Shown piece by piece: positions 1-4,722 of a stretch of DNA of 6,885 bases (its first letter is position 1; every line of letters begins with the position of its first letter). The translations under genes and the position numbers were made by a program. This DNA comes from an uncultured Chloroflexota bacterium (GTDB taxonomy: Bacteria > Chloroflexota > Anaerolineae > Aggregatilineales > Phototrophicaceae): positions 1 to 6,885 of the forward strand of contig CAIVEA010000482.1 of NCBI GenBank assembly GCA_903904765.1. Direction: 5' to 3'. The notes under the pieces were generated by a model. The model was not told where the DNA came from, searched no databases, and saw only the letters and a program-made list of their open reading frames with translations.

Positions 1-423
1 ATTGATCTCGATATTCGCGGCAGTTCGCCCGAATCCGCCATCCTCGCACTGGCCTTCACTTATGGCGCATTCGTCTCCGAAACATTCCGCGCAGGTATCC
101 AATCTATCGGACGAGGACAAATTGAAGCGGCACGTTCGCTAGGCATGACCTACATCCAAACCGTGCGCTACGTCATCCTCCCGCAGGCCATCCGCCGCAT
201 CTTGCCGCCATTAGGCAACGATATGGTTTCGATGGTCAAAGACTCCTCGCTCGTCGCCATCCTCGGCGTGCGCGACATCACGCAGATCGCCAAAACATCT
301 TCGGGGCGTTCATTTCGTTATCTCGAAACCTATCTGGTAGTCGCAGTCATCTACCTCACGATGACCGTTATCGGTTCGCTCATCGTGCGCTATATCGAGC
401 GTAAAACCAAAGTCGAACACTAA
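1..423 (+). CDS. Polar amino acid ABC transporter permease, C-terminal part (5' end outside window)
   Basis: The frame is open from base 1 to the TAA at 421-423 and gives 140 residues with no start in view, so this is the C-terminal part of a longer protein (family members are usually about 220-350 residues). The inner-membrane permease of an ABC importer forms the channel and couples to the cytoplasmic ATPase through its EAA loop. That loop is plain here: EAARSLGM followed by VILPQAIR and LPPLGNDM, then VKDSSL. This pattern is characteristic of the HisM/GlnP/ArtQ family of polar amino acid permeases. A hydrophobic segment near the C-terminus ([19 protein letters not shown]) is the last membrane helix, followed by a basic tail. 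Substrate cannot be told from this part. The binding protein, the ATPase and the rest of the permease are presumably to the left. A hairpin follows 17 nt after the stop. I am sure of the family and unsure of the substrate. Confidence 0.93.
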   Translation: MDLDIRGSSPESAILALAFTYGAFVSETFRAGIQSIGRGQIEAARSLGMTYIQTVRYVILPQAIRRILPPLGNDMVSMVKDSSLVAILGVRDITQIAKTSSGRSFRYLETYLVVAVIYLTMTVIGSLIVRYIERKTKVEH

Positions 424-440
424 AAATAATCCCGCGAATC

Positions 441-466
441 AAAAGGGTATCCTCAGATACCCTTTT
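441..466. terminator. Bidirectional intrinsic terminator between convergent genes
   Basis: A perfect 11-bp inverted repeat has arms at 441-451 (AAAAGGGTATC) and 456-466 (GATACCCTTTT) around a CTCA loop. The A-tract on one arm and the T-tract on the other give a U-run in the transcript read from either side. It lies between the stop of the permease at 423 and the stop of the leftward propeller gene at 490, so it most likely ends both units. The U-run is short and partly inside the stem, so efficiency is uncertain. Confidence 0.75.
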
Positions 467-489
467 CGTTACGCCTGCTGTGCCTACAC

Positions 490-1515
490 CTAATTCGGTA
501 TCACAGGCTGTGCCGTCAACGAGATGCTGTAAAGATCAGGGCTGAAAATCGTGTGTACATACAAGTTCATCTCCGGCGAGATCGTCAATCCTGCCAACGG
601 CGCAGCCATATCACTGAACAGCACCACCTCAACCTGAGCATTCGTACATCCCCCATTTTCGCGGCACACAACCGGGTCAACCCGCCCCACCACGCCCCGC
701 GTACCGAGTGCATAGCTGAAATACAGCATCCCGTCGGGAGCCATCACAATATTGGTCGTATTCTGCAATCCACTCACCAGCGGTTTCGCAGCCTCTTTCG
801 CATTAGCAACCGGAATCGAACCGTCTGCCAGCCCGGACGCATCAATCCACTCGATAGCCCGCCGTGCGCTGCCAGTATTCGCTACATAAACATAGTTCCC
901 ATCCACCGCCACACCTGTCGGTGAACGGAAACCGTTCACCCATTCCTGCACTTGCCCATCGGTCTGAACCGCTATCAGTGTATTCCCCTTCAAATTCGTC
1001 ACGAGGAAGGTATCCTCCGACCAGCGTGTAATCCCCCACGGACCAGCGAGATCTGCCGCCACAATCCGGCTCACGCCATTCTCAATCACCACCAGCGCGT
1101 TGCTCATGAAATCCGGCATCCATAGGCTCGGACGCTCACCTGATGTAGCTGCCGCATAGATTGTGTTTGCATTCTTCACGCCGTAAATATATTGCGTTGT
1201 CGTTCCGCTGGCCGAATCAATCGCATAGACTGTCCAATCTCCGCTGCACGACACATACAACGTACCGTCATACCATGCCAGCCCATTCGGGCGCTGAATA
1301 TTCCCAGTGAGGATGGTCAAATCCGCCTGTGTGAACGATTGCACCAATGGCGACGCCACAACCTCCGCAGATGGAGTTTCCGACCCATTCGGGGCAGCAA
1401 TCGGAGTCTTGGTCGGCAACGTCGGCGGGGTAGCTGCTTCTTGAGCAGATACCAACGATAACCCCGCCGATAGCAGAATAATAACCACTAAACCATAAAC
1501 CATGATTTTTCTCAT
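490..1515 (-). CDS. Secreted NHL/SMP-30-like beta-propeller protein
   Basis: A 341-residue exported protein. Residues 1-24 form a signal peptide: basic start MRK, a hydrophobic core, and a likely cleavage after VSA before Gln25. There is no lipobox cysteine. Residues about 26-58 are a Pro/Thr/Ala-rich spacer. From about 65 to the end, repeats of the type 'RPNGLAWYDGTLYV', 'GPWGITRW...TFLV', 'SPTGVAVDGNYVYVA', 'TTNIVMAPDGMLYF' and 'LAGLTISPEMNLYV' occur at roughly 50-75-residue intervals. This is the blade pattern of NHL or SMP-30-type propellers, probably five or six blades. Cys284 and Cys290 flank a short loop and could form a disulfide outside the cell. Such folds bind ligands or proteins, and a few are hydrolases. 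No catalytic set is recognisable, so function is unknown. The ATG at 1515 follows GGAGGA by 6 nt. The gene begins 21 nt after the kinase stop, so co-transcription is likely. Confidence 0.85.
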   Translation of the reverse strand: MRKIMVYGLVVIILLSAGLSLVSAQEAATPPTLPTKTPIAAPNGSETPSAEVVASPLVQSFTQADLTILTGNIQRPNGLAWYDGTLYVSCSGDWTVYAIDSASGTTTQYIYGVKNANTIYAAATSGERPSLWMPDFMSNALVVIENGVSRIVAADLAGPWGITRWSEDTFLVTNLKGNTLIAVQTDGQVQEWVNGFRSPTGVAVDGNYVYVANTGSARRAIEWIDASGLADGSIPVANAKEAAKPLVSGLQNTTNIVMAPDGMLYFSYALGTRGVVGRVDPVVCRENGGCTNAQVEVVLFSDMAAPLAGLTISPEMNLYVHTIFSPDLYSISLTAQPVIPN

Positions 1516-1521
1516 TGAACA

Positions 1522-1527
1522 TCCTCC
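1522..1527 (-). promoter_or_regulatory. Shine-Dalgarno site of the propeller gene
   Basis: GGAGGA on the minus strand lies 6 nt before the ATG at 1515-1513, in the 21-nt gap after the kinase stop. It selects Met1 over Met5. It is the strongest ribosome site in the leftward unit, which suggests that the propeller is translated independently of the kinase and perhaps more strongly. Confidence 0.8.
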
Positions 1528-1536
1528 GGGGTTACA

Positions 1537-3780
1537 TCACTTGGCGCGGTTTCCAGCATTGTCAAGCAGCACCGGAACTTCGATGACAAACGTCGTGCCA
1601 ATTCCTTCCTGACTGGTGAAGTGAATTTTACCACCGTGATTTTCAACAATGGTCTTGACAAGGCTAAGACCAAGTCCAGTTCCGGTGATATGCTCCGCCC
1701 CCTGTTGCCCCTTCTGAGCGCCGCGCCAGAACCGTTCAAACACATGCGGATGCAGTTCTGCCGGAATACCAATTCCGGTGTCGCTTACCGTGAACAGTAT
1801 ATAACTCCCTTCACGGCTCGCCTCCACGCTCACTTGCCCCTCTTTTGGCGTGAACTTGATCGCATTTTCGATCACATTCGCCAATGCTCGATCAAACTGC
1901 TCAGGATCAGCCGCAAAGCTGGGCAAATCCGGTTGTATCGTGACAGTCATCTGGATCTGACGATCATCCGCCAGAGGACGCAAATCCTCCACAGCACGTA
2001 AAACCGCCTGATCGGGCGCACACCATTCCGTTGTTAACACGCCGTCTTTAACCCGTTCTAGATCAAGAATCCCACTGATAATACGATTCATGCGGATGAG
2101 TTGCTTATGGATAGTCGTCAGCGAAAGCTGCACATCATCCGATGGGAACTCAGCTAAATCCTCACTCAACAGTTCGAGGTTAGCAAATGCCGCCTGCAAC
2201 GGATTCTTCAGATCATGACTCGTCATGCGAACCATCTCACTTTTCAGCCGATCCAGTTCTTTGAGTTCGGTCACATCGTTTAGCACAGCCACCCACCCCG
2301 TCGCACGGGGACGACCCAACTGCGCTAGATGGCATAGGAATATTTTCCCTTGATGTGCGATCTCATAGATATGCACGCGATTCTGTCGTAAATCTTGTCG
2401 TGCGCGGTTCACATCCGGCGGCAGCATCGAAGAAGGAACACTGCGCGTGATCGAACGATTGACAACCATTTGTTCCGGCTGAAGCAAATATCGCGCTGCG
2501 GGATTAGCAAAGATCAACCGCATCCGTCGGTCTACAGCAATAACTGGATTTTCTGTGCTGATGAGTACTGTTTCTAACTGACTACGCGAAGCCTCGACCT
2601 GCCGTGCCAGATTTTCCTGCTCGGCAAACAATCGGCTATGGGCAATCGCAACCGCTGCCTGTGCCCCTAGCAGTTCCAGCAGTTGCACATCCTCCCGCTT
2701 AAACAGGCGACCACTCAGTCCCGCAATCACCATCAGCACGCCTATCGTTTCGGCACTATACACCAGCGGCACACAGATGACCGACCCGAACGTTTCCCGC
2801 GCCAGCGGCAGATCCACCTCATGCTTCCAATCGCGCCCATAATTCTCTAAATAGATCGAACGCTGAGTCTCCGCCACCCGCCCTGCCACGCCTTGCCCTA
2901 TCGGAATCAGCGCATGAAGAAACGAAGTGGGCAAGTCATACACGGTGGTCAGATCAAGCACATCTCGATTTTTCAGGAATATTCCGGCTGCGTTTGCCTC
3001 CAACCATCCCGCTGCCTGAATCGCAATCTGATTGAGTACCGTCTCCAGTGCGATATGACTGCTGATGGCAAGGCTAACCTTATGCACAGCCTCCACCTGC
3101 ACGATGCGCTCTGCCAACGGTGCAATTATCTCAAGCCTCAAGATTGCAAAGCTGATGAGCAGTGTCGCCACCGCACAGATATTGATTGAAAACGATGCAA
3201 TGCGAAGTTCGGGGTTCAACAACCCGAAGCTCTGCCCGATCACAAATAGATGCAGTCCCAGCAGCAAACCGGTTGACTGTATCTTCCGCCTGTACGTCCA
3301 GATTAGGTAGACGATAACGAAATCGAACCCCAGAAACAACAACGCCGACATCGGTTGAAACCTATACTGGTACAATCCTTCCGATGCCACCGCAAATGGC
3401 ACAGGAGTGTTATTGAAAAACAGCAATAACTGGTAGCCCAGCACAAGTAGCAAGCCAGAGAACGCCAACCAGCGAAAGCGTCGCGTATGCACGCCGACTA
3501 GTACAGCGGTCAGGGCATAGGCCGCAATACTCGACCCGGTATAGCCCATTTCCATCACGCTCACAGCTGTAGGAATCAACGGAGAGTTGGGTTCGATCAG
3601 CGACGAGACCAACCCCAGCAGCGATCCCACATTCCACACCACCACCATCACCAGAAAGACAGCAAAAAACTGATTCAGCTCTTTACGTGCATCATTCCAT
3701 AAGACGATGAGTAGAAAACCGAGGGAAAGCGCCAGCGTTAACGCATTGACAAGCAGTGTGACAGTGCCAAAAAGTGACAT
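1537..3780 (-). CDS. Membrane sensor histidine kinase, 7TM-GAF-PAS-HisKA-HATPase
   Basis: A 747-residue sensor kinase in the cytoplasmic membrane. Residues 1-215 hold about seven hydrophobic segments (near 5-28, 37-60, 82-97, 103-122, 145-162, 169-187, 195-215), like the 7TM N-terminal region of some bacterial kinases. A GAF domain spans about 235-385 and a PAS domain about 400-505 (core 'NPVIAVDRRMRLIFANPAAR'). The HisKA helix carries SHDLKNP, with His522 the expected phosphorylation site. The ATP-binding domain has the N box (Asn635, Asn639), G1 box DTGIGI (667-672), F box FERFWRG (681-687) and G2 box GTGLGL (700-705). All catalytic motifs are intact. The ATG at 3780 follows the regulator stop by only 2 nt with no purine-rich ribosome site in front, so translation is probably coupled to the regulator. 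The neighbouring regulator is its likely partner. The signal is unknown: the membrane part, GAF and PAS each could sense something. Confidence 0.95.
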   Translation of the reverse strand: MSLFGTVTLLVNALTLALSLGFLLIVLWNDARKELNQFFAVFLVMVVVWNVGSLLGLVSSLIEPNSPLIPTAVSVMEMGYTGSSIAAYALTAVLVGVHTRRFRWLAFSGLLLVLGYQLLLFFNNTPVPFAVASEGLYQYRFQPMSALLFLGFDFVIVYLIWTYRRKIQSTGLLLGLHLFVIGQSFGLLNPELRIASFSINICAVATLLISFAILRLEIIAPLAERIVQVEAVHKVSLAISSHIALETVLNQIAIQAAGWLEANAAGIFLKNRDVLDLTTVYDLPTSFLHALIPIGQGVAGRVAETQRSIYLENYGRDWKHEVDLPLARETFGSVICVPLVYSAETIGVLMVIAGLSGRLFKREDVQLLELLGAQAAVAIAHSRLFAEQENLARQVEASRSQLETVLISTENPVIAVDRRMRLIFANPAARYLLQPEQMVVNRSITRSVPSSMLPPDVNRARQDLRQNRVHIYEIAHQGKIFLCHLAQLGRPRATGWVAVLNDVTELKELDRLKSEMVRMTSHDLKNPLQAAFANLELLSEDLAEFPSDDVQLSLTTIHKQLIRMNRIISGILDLERVKDGVLTTEWCAPDQAVLRAVEDLRPLADDRQIQMTVTIQPDLPSFAADPEQFDRALANVIENAIKFTPKEGQVSVEASREGSYILFTVSDTGIGIPAELHPHVFERFWRGAQKGQQGAEHITGTGLGLSLVKTIVENHGGKIHFTSQEGIGTTFVIEVPVLLDNAGNRAK

Positions 3781-3782
3781 TG

Positions 3783-4487
3783 TTAGCGGGGTGGTGCTGG
3801 TGCCTGCTTCTCGAAACGATAACCGATGCGATGCTCGGTGAGTATATACAACGGATTCGCCGGATCACGTTCAATCTTCCGGCGCAGTTGGCTGATATAC
3901 ACCCGAGGGTAATATACATCATCAATGTATTCGCGTCCCCATACCTGCTCCAGCAGATCACGCTGCGGCACGACCCGCCCTGCATTTTCGAGCAGCATCG
4001 CCAGCAGTTTGAACTCCGTCGGGGTCAAATGCACTTTCCGTCCAGCCACATGCACATGGCGGCGATGCAAATCCACGCTCAGATAGCCATCGCTATATAC
4101 CTGTTCCGTCTCTGAAACAGCCAGTTGCGAACGGCGAAGCAGCGCACTGATGCGGGCAACAAACTCATTCAACCGAATCGGCTTGATGAGATACTCATCC
4201 GCGCCCGCATTCAATCCCTCAATCACATCTTCTTCTTTGATCGCCTGCGCCGACAGCATCATTATCGGCGTATCTGCCACTTCGCGGATGCGCTGACACA
4301 CCGTCAGCCCATCCATGCCCCCCGGCATCACAATATCGAGGATGATGACATCCGGGCGCTCGGCATGAAATGCCCGCAGCCCTTCCAGCCCATCCGCGCA
4401 CAGCACCACTTCAAAACCTTCCCGTCGCAGTTTGCGCCCCAGCGCATCACGGATGGATTGCTCATCATCAACAATTAAAGCTTTCAT
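3783..4487 (-). CDS. OmpR/PhoB-family response regulator
   Basis: A 234-residue DNA-binding response regulator, the usual length for the family. The receiver domain (1-120) has the acidic pair Asp7-Asp8, phospho-acceptor Asp51 in VIILDIVMP, Ser79 at the conserved Ser/Thr position, and Lys102 before Pro103. The winged-helix effector domain (about 130-230) shows LTPTEFKLLAMLLENAGRVV, then LLEQVWG, the recognition-helix region VYISQLRRKI, and the wing GYRFE, as in OmpR/PhoB proteins. After Asp51 the usual MPGMDG reads MPGGMDG, with one extra Gly in the loop next to the active site. A short Pro/Ala tail (QAPAPPR) ends the protein. It is the first gene of the leftward unit and should be phosphorylated by the kinase encoded just downstream. 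Targets are unknown; the divergent gene and its own promoter are the obvious candidates. The ATG at 4487 has AAGGA about 7 nt upstream, and an in-frame TGA at 4502-4500 rules out a longer start. Confidence 0.95.
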   Translation of the reverse strand: MKALIVDDEQSIRDALGRKLRREGFEVVLCADGLEGLRAFHAERPDVIILDIVMPGGMDGLTVCQRIREVADTPIMMLSAQAIKEEDVIEGLNAGADEYLIKPIRLNEFVARISALLRRSQLAVSETEQVYSDGYLSVDLHRRHVHVAGRKVHLTPTEFKLLAMLLENAGRVVPQRDLLEQVWGREYIDDVYYPRVYISQLRRKIERDPANPLYILTEHRIGYRFEKQAPAPPR

Positions 4488-4506
4488 CAGCGCATCCTTT
4501 CACCTC
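4487..4506 (-). promoter_or_regulatory. Overlapping ribosome sites and two-codon ORF at the regulator start
   Basis: On the minus strand, GAGGTG (4506-4501) lies 5 nt before an ATG at 4495-4493. That ATG opens a two-codon ORF, ATG CGC TGA, whose stop shares its A with the regulator ATG (TGATG at 4489-4485). The regulator's own site, AAGGA (4499-4495), overlaps the start of the mini-ORF. Ribosomes using the first site would therefore stop exactly at the regulator start and might re-initiate there. The arrangement is directly visible; that it is used is inference and it may be chance. Confidence 0.4.
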
Positions 4507-4561
4507 AAAGAATCGCCCAACTTGAGATGATTCATACACATAGCATTAAGCTAGTGATGGT

Positions 4562-4586
4562 AATTCAGTCCGATATAGATTGAATT
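4562..4586. promoter_or_regulatory. Imperfect dyad in the divergent control region, candidate operator
   Basis: The 9-base arms AATTCAGTC (4562-4570) and GATTGAATT (4578-4586) are inverted repeats with one mismatch around a 7-base spacer, CGATATA. The centre lies about 87 bp before the regulator start and about 149 bp before the PKD gene start. It is AT-rich in an otherwise GC-richer window. It could be an operator, although OmpR-family proteins more often use direct repeats. It has no T-run and does not look like a terminator. Confidence 0.35.
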
Positions 4587-4675
4587 GAGTGTAACATCCC
4601 TCCTAAATGCCCACAAGTCAGCAGGGTTGCGGTAGGTCAGCGTTACCCTTGCGTCAGGTTCAAGCGCCTATTAGC

Positions 4676-4684
4676 TGTTATAAT
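4676..4684 (+). promoter_or_regulatory. Extended -10 promoter of the PKD lipoprotein gene
   Basis: TGTTATAAT combines a perfect TATAAT hexamer (4679-4684) with the TGn extension. No good -35 lies at 16-18 bp; the sequence there is AGGTTC or similar. The extended -10 could compensate, or an activator could help. Transcription would begin near 4691, giving an untranslated leader of about 30 nt before the ATG at 4723. No equally clear promoter was found for the leftward unit. Confidence 0.6.
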
Positions 4685-4711
4685 CGATGTGTAGTCAGTG
4701 AACACATCAAC

Positions 4712-4717
4712 GAGGGA
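4712..4717 (+). promoter_or_regulatory. Shine-Dalgarno site of the PKD lipoprotein gene
   Basis: GAGGGA lies 5 nt before the ATG at 4723. An in-frame TGA at 4699-4701 excludes a longer start, so this site fixes the N-terminus. Confidence 0.7.
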
Positions 4718-4722
4718 TTGTT

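Noticed and set aside
424..489. Small gene or RNA between the permease and the propeller.
   Set aside because: The 66-bp gap is accounted for by the terminator hairpin and has no coding potential.
1268..1522. Minus-strand ATG at 1522 giving an 84-codon frame beginning MFNEKN.
   Set aside because: It overlaps the propeller gene in another frame and its start lies inside that gene's ribosome site. The propeller frame has a signal peptide and a recognisable fold.
4504..4526. Short inverted repeat CTCAA / TTGAG just upstream of the regulator.
   Set aside because: Only five pairs around a 13-base loop; this is expected by chance and has no terminator or riboswitch features.
4520..4600. A promoter for the leftward regulator-kinase-propeller unit (TATGAA- or TATGTG-like hexamers on the minus strand).
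   Set aside because: No hexamer pair has both a good match and proper spacing. A promoter must exist here or nearby but cannot be placed from sequence alone.
4623..4649. AGGGT / ACCCT inverted repeat upstream of the lipoprotein promoter.
   Set aside because: Five-base arms with a 17-base spacer are too weak to call an operator or hairpin.
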